A stretch of 16,375 bases of DNA, from the NCBI GenBank assembly GCA_002405555.1, contig DHMA01000068.1, positions 1-16,375 of the forward strand, given 5' to 3'. This DNA comes from Opitutia bacterium UBA4654. GTDB lineage: Bacteria; Verrucomicrobiota; Verrucomicrobiia; Opitutales; Intestinicryptomonadaceae. Position numbers and translations under genes: made by a program. The stretch's first letter is position 1. Each line of letters starts with the position of its first letter. Below are positions 1 to 7,839 of this stretch, one piece after another. The notes under the pieces are model-generated. The model saw only the letters and a list, made by a program, of their open reading frames with translations, searched no databases and was not told where the DNA came from.

Positions 1-15
1 GCCCCGTGTGCGTGG

Positions 16-62
16 CGTACTTTTGTACGTGAGCGGTCTGCGCATGCGGGGAAACGCCGCAT
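16..62. other. Two small hairpins downstream of glgC
   Basis: Positions 16-29 can fold as CGTAC-TTTT-GTACG, and positions 44-62 as ATGCGG-7 nt-CCGCAT. Both lie just past the glgC stop codon. Neither is followed by a T-run on the minus strand, so they are not typical intrinsic terminators, though they could protect the 3' end of the message. The rest of 1-70 holds no gene that I can recognise. Confidence 0.3.
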
Positions 63-70
63 CAACGGTG

Positions 71-1363
71 CTATGACGCGCCGTTCACGATTGTGTTAGA
101 TTGGATTACAGCCTGCTTTGTTACAATCAGCACGCCGTCCCTTACATAGAGGCCTTCCGCCTCCCATTTGTCGGGCTTGCCTTTCGGGCTTAGCACGCAG
201 TTGTCGCCTATACGCGCGTTTTTGTCTATAATCGCATTCTCGATTTTGCAGTTCCGCCCTATTCCGATTGGCGGCACGCCCCTCGAAACGTTGTACTCGC
301 GCTCCTCCTGCGATTCGTAGTAGTCCGCGCCCATCATTATCACGTTTTTGAGCGACGTTCCGCCCTCGATAATCGAGCGTATCCCGATTACGCAGCGTTC
401 GAGCGAGTCCGCGCGAATGACCGACCCGTCCGCGATGTTCGCCCTGTCGATTTTCGTGCCGAAGATTTTTGCCCCAGGGAGAAAGCGGCAGTGCGTGTAG
501 ATGGGTTTGTCCTGCTTGTGGAAGTCGAATTCGGGGTTGGGTTCGGTGAGGGCGAGGTTTGCCTCGAAGAACGCGCCGACCGTGCCGATGTCTTCCCAAT
601 AACCGTCGAAGATGTATGCGCAGAGCTTTTTCTTGCCGAGCAGACCCGGGATAATTTCCTTGCCGAAGTCCATCTCGCTGCCCGACATCGCCTCTTCCAA
701 GACGTGTTGCGAGAAGATGTAAATGCCCATCGACGCCAAGCAGTAGTCGGCATTTGGGTCTTTGAGGTTGTGTTTGAGGTTGTCGCCGACGAGGAAGGAG
801 TTGATGACTTTTTCGTCTTTCGGCTTTTCGGCGAATTCGACGATTTCGAGGTTGTCGTTTACGCGCATTACGCCGAGGCTCGACGCTTCGCTTTTTGGCA
901 TGGGCTTTGCGGCGATTGTGATGTCGGCGTTGTTTGCGATATGCCTGTTGAGCATTTCCTTGAAATTCATCTGGTAGAGCTGGTCTCCCGAAAGAATCAG
1001 GTAGTGGCAGACTTCGCCGTGGCGTTCGAAGTGGTGCATGTTTTTGCGGACGGCGTCCGCCGTGCCCTGATACCAGTCGCCGCCCGAATCGGTCTGCTCG
1101 GCGGCGAGAATGTCGACGAAGCCGTTTCCGAACGAGTCGAACTTGTATGTCTGCTGAATGTGCTTGTGCAGCGACGCCGTGTTGAATTGGGAGAGCAGGT
1201 AAATGCTGTCGAAACCCGAATTTATGCAGTTGCTAATGGGAATGTCCACTAGCCTGTACTTGCCCGCGAGCGGAACTGCGGGCTTGCAACGGTATTTCGT
1301 AAGCGGATACAGACGCGTGCCGCGTCCGCCGCCCATGATTATGCTGATTACGTTTTTTGTCAT
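71..1363 (-). CDS. glgC: Glucose-1-phosphate adenylyltransferase (ADP-glucose pyrophosphorylase)
   Basis: GlgC makes ADP-glucose from glucose-1-phosphate and ATP, the committed step of bacterial glycogen synthesis, in the cytosol. The 430-residue product has the family's usual length. The N-terminal nucleotidyltransferase domain shows GGGRGTRLYPLT (11-22), the KYRLVD segment (35-40), WYQGTADAV (97-105), SGDQLY (125-130, with the metal-binding Asp at 127), FAEKP (177-181) and YWEDIGT (255-261). The C-terminal part from about 288 is a left-handed beta-helix with hexapeptide-like repeats, as expected for the regulatory domain. The WYQGTADAV form and the overall length resemble the cyanobacterial/plant-like branch. 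The start is set by the canonical N-terminus, with the glycine loop beginning about 10 residues in. I see no clear Shine-Dalgarno sequence. The gene is separated by about 250 bases from its upstream neighbour and is probably transcribed alone. No other glycogen gene is in view. Confidence 0.95.
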   Translation of the reverse strand: MTKNVISIIMGGGRGTRLYPLTKYRCKPAVPLAGKYRLVDIPISNCINSGFDSIYLLSQFNTASLHKHIQQTYKFDSFGNGFVDILAAEQTDSGGDWYQGTADAVRKNMHHFERHGEVCHYLILSGDQLYQMNFKEMLNRHIANNADITIAAKPMPKSEASSLGVMRVNDNLEIVEFAEKPKDEKVINSFLVGDNLKHNLKDPNADYCLASMGIYIFSQHVLEEAMSGSEMDFGKEIIPGLLGKKKLCAYIFDGYWEDIGTVGAFFEANLALTEPNPEFDFHKQDKPIYTHCRFLPGAKIFGTKIDRANIADGSVIRADSLERCVIGIRSIIEGGTSLKNVIMMGADYYESQEEREYNVSRGVPPIGIGRNCKIENAIIDKNARIGDNCVLSPKGKPDKWEAEGLYVRDGVLIVTKQAVIQSNTIVNGAS

Positions 1364-1446
1364 GTCGTGTCAATTTTTGATAAATTGCGGCATTCGCCGT
1401 TTTGCGGGCTTGCGCCGTGGGGCGGCTGGAATTACGTTCCGTCCGC

Positions 1447-1464
1447 GCAGTCCCGACGGACTGC
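1447..1464. other. Perfect 7-bp hairpin upstream of glgC
   Basis: GCAGTCC and GGACTGC flank a CGAC loop about 85 bases upstream of the glgC start. It sits in the 253-base gap 1364-1616, which contains no gene. It could be a leader structure or operator for glgC. There is no flanking T-run on either strand, so it is unlikely to be an intrinsic terminator. Confidence 0.3.
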
Positions 1465-1568
1465 CGCAAAAGCGAATCCGCGTTGGCACGAGCCGAAAAC
1501 TCAAATAAATCAACAGCCCCTTTGATGCGTGCATTATCGACTTTATTTCGGGAAAAATCCAGCTTTTT

Positions 1569-1611
1569 TTTGCGCTTGCGAAATTCGGGCAAAACCCGAA
1601 CAAAGCGCAAA
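1569..1611 (-). terminator. Extended hairpin, possible end of the hemD/lipoprotein operon
   Basis: The outer arms TTTGCGCTT (1569-1577) and AAGCGCAAA (1603-1611) are perfect complements. They enclose an inner stem TTCGGG (1584-1589)/CCCGAA (1595-1600) with a five-base loop. The structure begins 6 bases past the stop codon of the minus-strand gene ending at 1617. On the minus strand the stem is followed by A residues, not T, so it lacks the classic U-tract. It may be a weak terminator or a 3'-end stabilising stem. Confidence 0.35.
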
Positions 1612-1616
1612 CATTT

Positions 1617-2159
1617 CTACAAGCGCGGCGGATTGGGCGAAAGCTTGGAGATGTCGAGTTTGAACGGAAGTTTCGACTGCTCGAACGGGACGAGGTACTC
1701 GTTTGCGCCGAACACGAAAAGCTCGCCGCGCAGGACGAGTTTTTTCGAGTCGGCGTCGAACCAGAGTTTGCAGCGGTAGACGCCGCCGTCGTCGGGGTTC
1801 ACGACCTTACCGACGAATTTTCCGTCCGACGACGGAATCAAATCCCACACAAAATCGAGACCGCAGAGCGGCGGCTTTCCGTCGAGACCCTTAGCGCGTT
1901 CAATCGGCTTTTCGATTGTGTCGTCCATTTTGGAGTCGTGGTAGATTGCGACCATTTTCGCGTAGCGTTTGCCGCCGCGCGGATAGACCGCGACCACGGT
2001 TTCGGGTTCGTCGCCGTCGTACATGAGCCACAGTCCGTCGATGTCCGCCTTTTCGACGACGGGAACGGGCGGAAACGCCGACCCGTCGCTTTTCGAGCAC
2101 GACGCCGCGAGCAGACACGCAAGCGACGCCAAGACTGTCGAAATAAAAACGCGCGTCAT
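1617..2159 (-). CDS. Predicted lipoprotein, DUF2147-like
   Basis: A 180-residue protein with a signal peptide and lipobox ending AAS-C (Cys21), so it is likely lipid-anchored in the envelope. The mature part has the layout of DUF2147 proteins: an early 'D-I-D-G-L-W' segment (about 40-45), a central Gly-Leu-aromatic region (about 99-104), a 'G-K-V-V-N-P-D-D-G-G-V-Y' turn (about 117-128) and a 'L-V-L-R-G' strand (about 141-145). The function of this family is not established. It is a small beta-rich domain found in many Gram-negative envelopes. The ATG overlaps the hemD stop codon as ATGA, so translation is probably coupled to hemD. The lipoprotein call is firm; the family call is from pattern memory and moderate. 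Confidence 0.75.
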   Translation of the reverse strand: MTRVFISTVLASLACLLAASCSKSDGSAFPPVPVVEKADIDGLWLMYDGDEPETVVAVYPRGGKRYAKMVAIYHDSKMDDTIEKPIERAKGLDGKPPLCGLDFVWDLIPSSDGKFVGKVVNPDDGGVYRCKLWFDADSKKLVLRGELFVFGANEYLVPFEQSKLPFKLDISKLSPNPPRL

Positions 2160-2935
2160 TTTTCGGAAATTCCGATTGCCGAAAGAACCGCCTCGGCGAC
2201 GGCTTCGGGAGATGGATTTTTAGCCTGCGCGGCGACTTTCATGCCGAATTTTTCGACCGCCGCCGCAGTCTTTGCGCCAATCGCCACGATTTTCGGGCGA
2301 ACCGCCTTTGCCGAAAGCGCGAGGTTTTCGGCGTTTTTCGCGAAGCCCTCCACCGCCGACGGGCTTGCGAAAACGACCGCGTCCGCGCCCGTTTTGCGGA
2401 ATTCCGCCGCCGACGCGCAGTCCTTTTCGACCCGCGCGATTTCGGTTTTATAGACTTCGAGCGCGTCCACGATGGCGCGGTTTTTTTCGAGCGCGTCGAA
2501 AAGCTCGTTGCCGGCAAGGTTGCCTATTACGCAGAGAATTTTCAGGTTTTCGAGCGTTTCGTAGTCCGCCATCGCCTGCGCCATGTTTTCGGCGGTGGAG
2601 ATTTCGGGAACGACGTCGGCGCGGAGGAAGTATTTTTTAAGCTCCCGCGCGGTTGCCTCGCCCACGCACGCAATGCGGGCGATTCCGAGCGCGCGGATGT
2701 CGTCGAACGACTTTAAAAACTCGCCGAAGAAGCCGCGCACGCCGTTGACGCTCGAAAACGTCAGCCAGTCGTAGCGTCCCATTTCGGCGAAGACGTCGCG
2801 CAGTTCGTCCTCCTCGGCTTGCAGGTTGATTTTCACAAGCGGAAGCTCGATTGCGCCCACGCCCTTCGATTTCAGGATTTCGGCGACCGCCGAATTGTCC
2901 TCGCGGGTGAGCAGAACTTTTTTTGATTTCGCCAT
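2156..2935 (-). CDS. hemD: Uroporphyrinogen-III synthase
   Basis: HemD closes hydroxymethylbilane into uroporphyrinogen III with inversion of ring D, the branch point to haem, sirohaem and cobalamin. The 259-residue length is normal for the family. The sequence is poorly conserved across the family, but the bilobed pattern is visible: an N-terminal VLLTRE strand, the WLTFSSVNGVRGFF segment (about 56-69), a linker with 'P-E-I-S-T-A-E' (about 109-115), VVFASPSAVEGF (about 186-197) and the C-terminal 'I-G-A-K-T-A-A-A' helix followed by 'N-P-S-P-E-A-V-A-E-A-V'. The start lies one base after the upstream M42 gene's stop, and the stop overlaps the downstream lipoprotein start, so all three are surely co-transcribed. 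No other haem gene (hemA, hemC, hemB) is adjacent, which is unusual, since hemD is often next to hemC. Confidence 0.9.
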   Translation of the reverse strand: MAKSKKVLLTREDNSAVAEILKSKGVGAIELPLVKINLQAEEDELRDVFAEMGRYDWLTFSSVNGVRGFFGEFLKSFDDIRALGIARIACVGEATARELKKYFLRADVVPEISTAENMAQAMADYETLENLKILCVIGNLAGNELFDALEKNRAIVDALEVYKTEIARVEKDCASAAEFRKTGADAVVFASPSAVEGFAKNAENLALSAKAVRPKIVAIGAKTAAAVEKFGMKVAAQAKNPSPEAVAEAVLSAIGISEK

Positions 2936-2936
2936 T

Positions 2937-4004
2937 TTAGAAAGTGAAGTCGTCCGATTCTTTGAGCGAGATTGCGAATGCCTCCAAGAGCTTTACGCAG
3001 TTCGAGATGTCGTCGAGGTCGGCGACTTCCGCGGGCGTGTGCATGTAGCGCAGCGGTATGCCGACAAGCCCCGTGGCGACGCCCCCGCGCGTCATCTGGA
3101 TAACGCGAGCGTCCGTCCCCGTGGGTCTGCTTTCCGCGCTCACCTGATAGGGAATGCCCGCGAGTTTTGCGCACTCGACAAGCCTTTCAAAAACTTTCGG
3201 GTTGATGTTCGGCCCGCGCGAAATCACGGGGCCCGCGCCGAGTTCGATATACCCGAAGCGGCGTTTGTCGCAGCTGGGGAAGTCGGTCGCATGGTCTACG
3301 TCGATTGCGATTGCGACGTCGGGGTTGACGGCGTACGCCGAGGTCAACGCGCCGCGCGTGCCGATTTCCTCCTGAGTGGTCGCCACGCTCACAACCTTGA
3401 ATTCGGGCTTTTTTTCGAGCTTCGCGAGCCTGCGGAGAGCCTCGAACGCGCAGTAGCAGCCCGCCCTGTCGTCGAACGCCCGCGCGGCGCAGCGCGTGCG
3501 CGAGAGCTTGTGGACGATTGTGTCGTACACGACGGAGTCCCCTATTTCGACGAGGCTTTGCGCCTCCTTTTTGGATTTCGCGCCGATGTCAATCCACACG
3601 CCGTAGATTTCGGGAACTTCCTTGCGTTCCTTTGCGTCCATGAGGTGCACCGCCCGCTTGCCCGTTACGCCGTAGACGTAGCCGTTGCGGGTCATGATTG
3701 TAACGCGCCTGCCGGGGAGCATTACGTTGTCGTGCCCGCCGAGCGTTTCGAAAAACACGAAGCCGTTTTCGTCTATGTACGAAACGATGAATCCGATTTC
3801 GTCCATGTGGCCTGCGAGCATTAGCGTTTTTGCGCCCGCGCCGAGGGTCGCGATTCTGTTTCCGAGAACGTCGCGCCTCACCGAATCGGCATAGGGCGAA
3901 ACGTATTTTTCGACGATGTCCGCCGCCTCGCGTTCGACGCCCGTAGGAGAGCGCGAACGGAGCAGTTCGAGAAGAAATTCGTCCATTTCAAAATGGTTGT
4001 TCAT
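2937..4004 (-). CDS. M42 family aminopeptidase (FrvX/glutamyl aminopeptidase-like)
   Basis: A cytosolic dinuclear-metal aminopeptidase of the M42 family, whose members form large tetrahedral assemblies and trim peptides from the N-terminus. The 355-residue length fits. Visible family motifs are the N-terminal SPTGVE (19-24), AGHMDEIG (64-71, with metal ligand His66 and nearby Asp68), AFDDRAGC (176-183, a bridging Asp), TTQEEIGTRGA (209-219, catalytic and metal Glu), IAIDVDH (232-238) and the late YMHTPAEV (320-327, His322). All expected metal ligands appear present. The substrate preference cannot be read from sequence; glutamyl, lysyl and endoglucanase-like ('cellulase M') names all occur in this family. 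It lies 31 bases after the upstream lipoprotein gene and 1 base before hemD. No clear ribosome binding site is visible. Confidence 0.93.
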   Translation of the reverse strand: MNNHFEMDEFLLELLRSRSPTGVEREAADIVEKYVSPYADSVRRDVLGNRIATLGAGAKTLMLAGHMDEIGFIVSYIDENGFVFFETLGGHDNVMLPGRRVTIMTRNGYVYGVTGKRAVHLMDAKERKEVPEIYGVWIDIGAKSKKEAQSLVEIGDSVVYDTIVHKLSRTRCAARAFDDRAGCYCAFEALRRLAKLEKKPEFKVVSVATTQEEIGTRGALTSAYAVNPDVAIAIDVDHATDFPSCDKRRFGYIELGAGPVISRGPNINPKVFERLVECAKLAGIPYQVSAESRPTGTDARVIQMTRGGVATGLVGIPLRYMHTPAEVADLDDISNCVKLLEAFAISLKESDDFTF

Positions 4005-4035
4005 GTCGGTATTATCGAAATAAATTCTGTTTGGA

Positions 4036-5283
4036 TTACTGTTTTTCGCCGCGCAACTGCCCGATGGCGATGCCCGTGAGCTTGTAGGAAATCAGCCCCA
4101 AGTCGTACTCAGAGCCTCCGAAGTGGAAGGTGCGCTGCAGGTGGAACTGGCTTTTGCCCGCCGCCAATTCGAGCGCGGGAGAGTAGGTTGTGATTTCGTA
4201 GAACCTGTCCGCCGCCGCCGAAGTGCGGGCGAGAGGGCCGTTGTTGTAGACGGAAATTGCGTCGCCGTCGAACCTGTCGCCGCCGCTTCTGCGCCACGCG
4301 TTTTGAAGGTACGCGCAGTTGCCCGACGGCTTTATGTAGAGAATGACAGTGAGAATTTTATTGTAGGCGTCGAACGAAACCGCGATGCCCTCGCTGCGCC
4401 TGCCCGAAATGCCGATTCCCGACATGTTGCGCCCGTCCACCTTGAATTCCACATACGACGGGTCTACAAGCAGCGAGCCCTCGCCCGACGACGCCTCGAA
4501 ATAGTTGTCGCGCACGATGTCGCCGAGTTTTGCGGCGTCGCCCGCCCTGTACGGAATGAACACGCGCACCTTCCTGTTTGCGTTGAAGCACGACTGCACG
4601 TTCATGTTGAGCAGCCCGCTTTCGGGCGTCCACGCGGCGTCGCCCGCGTTGGTGAGCTTGTTGAAAGACTGGAACGCCACAAGCTTTACGGCTTCGGGAA
4701 TTTCTATGCCCAAAATTTCGGAGACCTGCGGGCGGTTGAGCACCGTGATTTCGCGCTCCGCCTTGACTTTGAACCGCTTGCCCCTCGCGTTTTCGAAGTC
4801 CGCGAATTTCTCGAAACGCGCCTGCGTTTTCGAACGCGCCGTGAGCTTCCACGGCTCGGAGGAAAAGCTTTCGGGGGCGCGCCAGTTTTCGGAGGAATAC
4901 GTTGCGCCCGCGGGGAAGAACACGGAGAAGTCGCCGCCTTCTGGGCCGATTCCGAAAGAGTCTTCGCCGCCCACTTCGTCGGACTGAATCGCCGCCTTTT
5001 CGTCGGCTACAAGCCTGTGGTTAATCCAGCCGAGCGACGCGCCCGCCGCGCCGCCGAACGTGGAGGTCATGACCCTGCCCTGATATTTGGGAGAGACCGC
5101 CACGAGCGAGTTTTCGTCGCCCAAAAGCACGATGTCCGCGTTGTATTTGGAGAAGAACGAAAGCTCCTGTCCGAACGCGGGAAGGTCGGGCCCCGACGTG
5201 TCCAATGCGGACTCCTTAATCAGCCCGCACGCGCCCAAGAGCGACGCAATTCCGACAAAACCCAGTGTTTGAAAAATTTTCAT
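4036..5283 (-). CDS. Predicted lipoprotein, DUF6786-like
   Basis: A 415-residue protein beginning MKIF, with a signal peptide and a clear lipobox LGAC (Cys19), so it should be exported and lipid-anchored. The sequence 'G-R-V-M-T-S-T-F-G-G' near residue 70, 'G-W-I-N', 'G-P-E-G-G-D-F-S-V-F-F' and a C-terminal 'D-L-G-L-I-S-Y-K-L-T-G-I' strand recall the DUF6786 family of Bacteroidetes/Verrucomicrobia lipoproteins. I believe these have a galactose-mutarotase-like beta-sandwich fold; that is memory, not a search. The function is unknown. An in-frame ATG at 5421 would add 46 residues, but that extension is Arg/Pro-rich, lacks signal character and would run through the strong terminator at 5352-5384. 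The start at 5283 is therefore much better. It is the first gene of the group running on to M42, hemD and a second lipoprotein. Confidence 0.7.
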   Translation of the reverse strand: MKIFQTLGFVGIASLLGACGLIKESALDTSGPDLPAFGQELSFFSKYNADIVLLGDENSLVAVSPKYQGRVMTSTFGGAAGASLGWINHRLVADEKAAIQSDEVGGEDSFGIGPEGGDFSVFFPAGATYSSENWRAPESFSSEPWKLTARSKTQARFEKFADFENARGKRFKVKAEREITVLNRPQVSEILGIEIPEAVKLVAFQSFNKLTNAGDAAWTPESGLLNMNVQSCFNANRKVRVFIPYRAGDAAKLGDIVRDNYFEASSGEGSLLVDPSYVEFKVDGRNMSGIGISGRRSEGIAVSFDAYNKILTVILYIKPSGNCAYLQNAWRRSGGDRFDGDAISVYNNGPLARTSAAADRFYEITTYSPALELAAGKSQFHLQRTFHFGGSEYDLGLISYKLTGIAIGQLRGEKQ

Positions 5284-5351
5284 GTCCCACAAATGCCACA
5301 TTGCCGCCGTTTCTTCAACTCTTTTTTCCCGACGCCGCGCAATCGGAGCGC

Positions 5352-5384
5352 AAAAAAACCGCCCGACCCTCAGGGGTGGGCGGC
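5352..5384 (-). terminator. Rho-independent terminator after ddh
   Basis: Read on the minus strand, a GC-rich stem closed by CCGCCC (5378-5383) and GGGCGG (5359-5364), with an inner CCCT/GGGT pairing, is followed directly by seven T (5352-5358). It lies about 85 bases past the stop of the diaminopimelate dehydrogenase gene. It separates that gene from the lipoprotein gene starting at 5283. Confidence 0.88.
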
Positions 5385-5469
5385 TTTGCGGAAAAATCCC
5401 CAAGCTTTCGGCGCGGAGCAAAAGCGCGTCGGCGCAACGGGAACGCCCGCGCGGGGCGTTGCGCCGATT

Positions 5470-6456
5470 TTACAGGAGCGTCGAGCGCAGTTCTTCGCCC
5501 GATTTCGGGCTGAGGTACGCGGGCGGAATGTCGAAAATCGTTTTGCAGCCCGACATGCCCTCTTTGTTCATGCGGCAGACCGCGCGGGCAAACGCGACGA
5601 GCGCGCTCGACGTAAATTCGGGGTTCGAGTCGAGCTTCAACTTGTACTCTATGATGTGCGTGTTTTCCTTTTCGAAGCCCGTTTTGCCGATTCTGAAAAC
5701 CATGCCGCCGTGCGGAATTTTCGAGTGGTTTGCGTTGAATTCGGCTTCGTCGATGAAGTGCACGGTTGTGTCGTAGTCGGCGAAGTAGTTGGGCATCGTC
5801 TTGATTTCGCGTTCGACGCGTTCGGCGTCCGCGCCGTCTTCGAGAACGACGAAGCATTCGCGGACGTGTTTTTGGCGCGTGGAAAGTTCGGGAGTTTCGC
5901 CCCTGCGGACGGCGTCGAGCGCGCTGTCCACGGGGATTGTGTACTGCTTTGCGTTTTTAACGCCCGCAATTCTGCGGACGGCGTCGGAGTGTCCCTGACT
6001 TACGCCCCTGCCCCAGAATGTGTAGTCTTTGCCTTCGGGGAGAATCGCGCCGGCGTACATGCGGTTGAGCGAGAAAAGTCCGGGGTCCCAGCCGAGCGAA
6101 ATCGCGGCGACTTTCCCCGCCGCGCGGGCGGAGGCGTCCACTTTCGCGAAGTGTTCGGGAATTTTCGCGTGGGTGTCGAAGCTGTCGACCACGTTGAAAA
6201 GTTTTGCGTATTCGGGAGTCTGCACGGGGAGGTCGGTCGCGCTTCCGCCGCAGAGAATCACGACGTCGAGCCTGTCTTTCCATTCCGCGGCGTCCGCAAC
6301 GTTTGCGACTTTCGCCGATTTTGTCGCAATCTTCACGCTTTCGGGATTCCTGCGCGTGAAGACGACTTCGAGTTCCATGTCGGGGTTTTGGCGCACGGCG
6401 GCTTCCACGCCCCTGCCCAAATTTCCGTAGCCTATGATGCCAAGTTTTATAGCCAT
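5470..6456 (-). CDS. ddh: meso-Diaminopimelate D-dehydrogenase
   Basis: Ddh reductively aminates L-2-amino-6-oxopimelate (in equilibrium with tetrahydrodipicolinate) with NADPH and ammonia to give meso-diaminopimelate in one step, bypassing the four-step succinylase/acetylase/aminotransferase routes. The product serves lysine and peptidoglycan. The 328-residue length is typical. Motifs are the Rossmann loop GYGNLGRG (9-16), CGGSATD (69-75), SFDTH (92-96), GWDPGLFS (122-129) and FWGRGVSQGHSDAVR (147-161), which line the cofactor and substrate pockets in the characterised enzymes. The C-terminal part keeps 'S-N-P-E-F-T' and 'A-F-A-R-A' segments. The start ATG follows an A/T-rich leader without a clear Shine-Dalgarno sequence. 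It is 108 bases downstream of waaA and closed by its own terminator, so it is either a single-gene unit or the tail of the lipid operon. Confidence 0.95.
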   Translation of the reverse strand: MAIKLGIIGYGNLGRGVEAAVRQNPDMELEVVFTRRNPESVKIATKSAKVANVADAAEWKDRLDVVILCGGSATDLPVQTPEYAKLFNVVDSFDTHAKIPEHFAKVDASARAAGKVAAISLGWDPGLFSLNRMYAGAILPEGKDYTFWGRGVSQGHSDAVRRIAGVKNAKQYTIPVDSALDAVRRGETPELSTRQKHVRECFVVLEDGADAERVEREIKTMPNYFADYDTTVHFIDEAEFNANHSKIPHGGMVFRIGKTGFEKENTHIIEYKLKLDSNPEFTSSALVAFARAVCRMNKEGMSGCKTIFDIPPAYLSPKSGEELRSTLL

Positions 6457-6533
6457 ATGTTTTGCGTTTTTACAGGCTGAAAAAAATGGGTTTGCCGCCG
6501 CCCGCTTTCAAGTTTTTTTTGCGCGGCTTTGCG

Positions 6534-6562
6534 AAAAAATCGCGACGCCCGCGCCCGACGCG
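6534..6562 (-). terminator. Possible weak terminator after waaA
   Basis: Directly after the waaA stop, CGCG arms (6559-6562 and 6541-6544) with two more pairs past a mismatch form a GC-rich stem. On the minus strand it is followed by A and then six T (6534-6539). The stem is short and imperfect, so read-through into ddh is plausible. Confidence 0.35.
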
Positions 6563-6564
6563 CC

Positions 6565-7839
6565 CTATTTTCCGCACCTGTCCTCTATTATTGCAAACGT
6601 GCGCGCGCTTGCGCCGACGTTCGACGAGTGCCACTTCTTTGCCGACTGCGCGAGCGTTTCGCGCGCATGCGGATTTTTTGCAAGCCGCGCAAGCTCGACC
6701 ACCGCGCACTCGGCGTTGGGGACTTTCACGACCGCGCCGTCGCGTTCGAGCGTTTCGCACGCGCGGCGGAAATTCGTCATATTCGGGCCGTAGACAATCG
6801 GCACTCCGAGGGCGGCGCAGTCAATCGGGGTCTGCCCGCCGACGTTGGGCGGAAGGCTTTTGCCCACAAACGCAAAATCGGCAATCTGCGTAAGGTTGCG
6901 CAGTTCGCCCGTAGTGTCGGCAAGGTAGACGAGCGTTCCCTCCGGCGCGGTTTTCGATTCGCTGCGGACGCCGTGCGGATAGCCCGCAATCAGGCGTTTT
7001 ACGGCGTTGCGGCGTTCGGCGTGGCGCGGAACAAGAAGCAGGCGGCAGTCTATTTTATCGGCGCGGATTTTGTCGAGGGCCTTCAAAAGCATTTCCTCCT
7101 CGCCGTTCCATGTGGACGAGCCGAGCAGAACGAGGGAGTCGGGCGCAAAGCCCATTTCGGCGCGGAGCTGCGCCTTTCCGTTTTCGTCGAGCACCGTTGC
7201 GGGCTTCGAGTCGAACTTCATGTTGCCCGTCGTAAATACTTTCAGCGGCGACGCGCCCAGCCTTATGAAACGCGCGGCGTCGAATTCGCTCGAAGCGCAG
7301 ATTGCGTCGAACTTGTCGAGCAGCCTCCGCGCGACGTACGGAAACTTTGCGTAGCGCCCGAAAGACTTGTCCGACATTCGCGCGTTAAGCAGCATTATTT
7401 TCGCCCCGCGCGACTTCGCCTGATGAATGTGCTCGGGCCAAAGTTCGCCCTCCATGAGCAGGCACGCGTCGGGGTTTATCTTCTCCCACGCGCGGGCGGA
7501 AAACAGCCAGAAATCTATCGGGAACACCCCAACATACAGGCATTTCGACGCGTATTTTTCGCGCAGAATTTTGTACGCCGTGCTTGTGGTAGTTGTCACC
7601 ACAAGCTCGAATTCCGAGGAGAGCATGTCTATAAGCGACGCCAGAGCCTCAATCTCTCCCACGCTTACCGCCTGCAACCACACGCGCTTTTTGCCCGACT
7701 TCGGCGGAAGCTTTTTCTGCCCGCCGAGCCTGTGCGAGAAGTCTTTTGAATATCCGCCGCGGCGCAGCATTCTGACCGCGTAGTACGGGAACGCCAGCAG
7801 GAACGCGGGGACAAACAAAAGCCTGTAAAGCCAAATCAT
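6565..7839 (-). CDS. waaA: 3-Deoxy-D-manno-octulosonic acid (Kdo) transferase
   Basis: WaaA (KdtA) transfers Kdo from CMP-Kdo to the lipid A precursor at the inner face of the inner membrane, the first step of LPS core assembly. The 424-residue length matches. An N-terminal hydrophobic segment (about 3-21) acts as membrane anchor and is followed by a basic patch. The family motif 'A-V-S-V-G-E' (57-62) carries the predicted general base Glu62, 'G-E-L-W-P-E' is at 131-136, and the late GKSLPPNVGG with the following 'Q-T-P-I-D' segment forms the nucleotide-sugar site. Whether it adds one or two Kdo units cannot be read. The ATG overlaps the ketosynthase stop by one base (TAATG), which indicates coupled translation with fabB and fabZ. 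Confidence 0.95.
   Translation of the reverse strand: MIWLYRLLFVPAFLLAFPYYAVRMLRRGGYSKDFSHRLGGQKKLPPKSGKKRVWLQAVSVGEIEALASLIDMLSSEFELVVTTTTSTAYKILREKYASKCLYVGVFPIDFWLFSARAWEKINPDACLLMEGELWPEHIHQAKSRGAKIMLLNARMSDKSFGRYAKFPYVARRLLDKFDAICASSEFDAARFIRLGASPLKVFTTGNMKFDSKPATVLDENGKAQLRAEMGFAPDSLVLLGSSTWNGEEEMLLKALDKIRADKIDCRLLLVPRHAERRNAVKRLIAGYPHGVRSESKTAPEGTLVYLADTTGELRNLTQIADFAFVGKSLPPNVGGQTPIDCAALGVPIVYGPNMTNFRRACETLERDGAVVKVPNAECAVVELARLAKNPHARETLAQSAKKWHSSNVGASARTFAIIEDRCGK

Noticed and set aside
2826..3824. A 332-codon open frame on the plus strand over the M42 gene
   Set aside because: The opposite strand carries a complete M42 peptidase with all metal ligands. The plus-strand product has only shadow-type composition.
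5284..5421. N-terminal extension of the DUF6786-like lipoprotein
   Set aside because: It would cross the strong terminator at 5352-5384 and bury the signal peptide and lipobox. The extension is Arg/Pro-rich without a family match.
4123..6480. A 785-codon open frame on the plus strand antisense to the lipoprotein and ddh genes
   Set aside because: It lies opposite two well-supported genes, has a low-complexity Arg/Val/Glu/Phe-rich composition and matches no family. It arises from GC-rich third positions on the minus strand.
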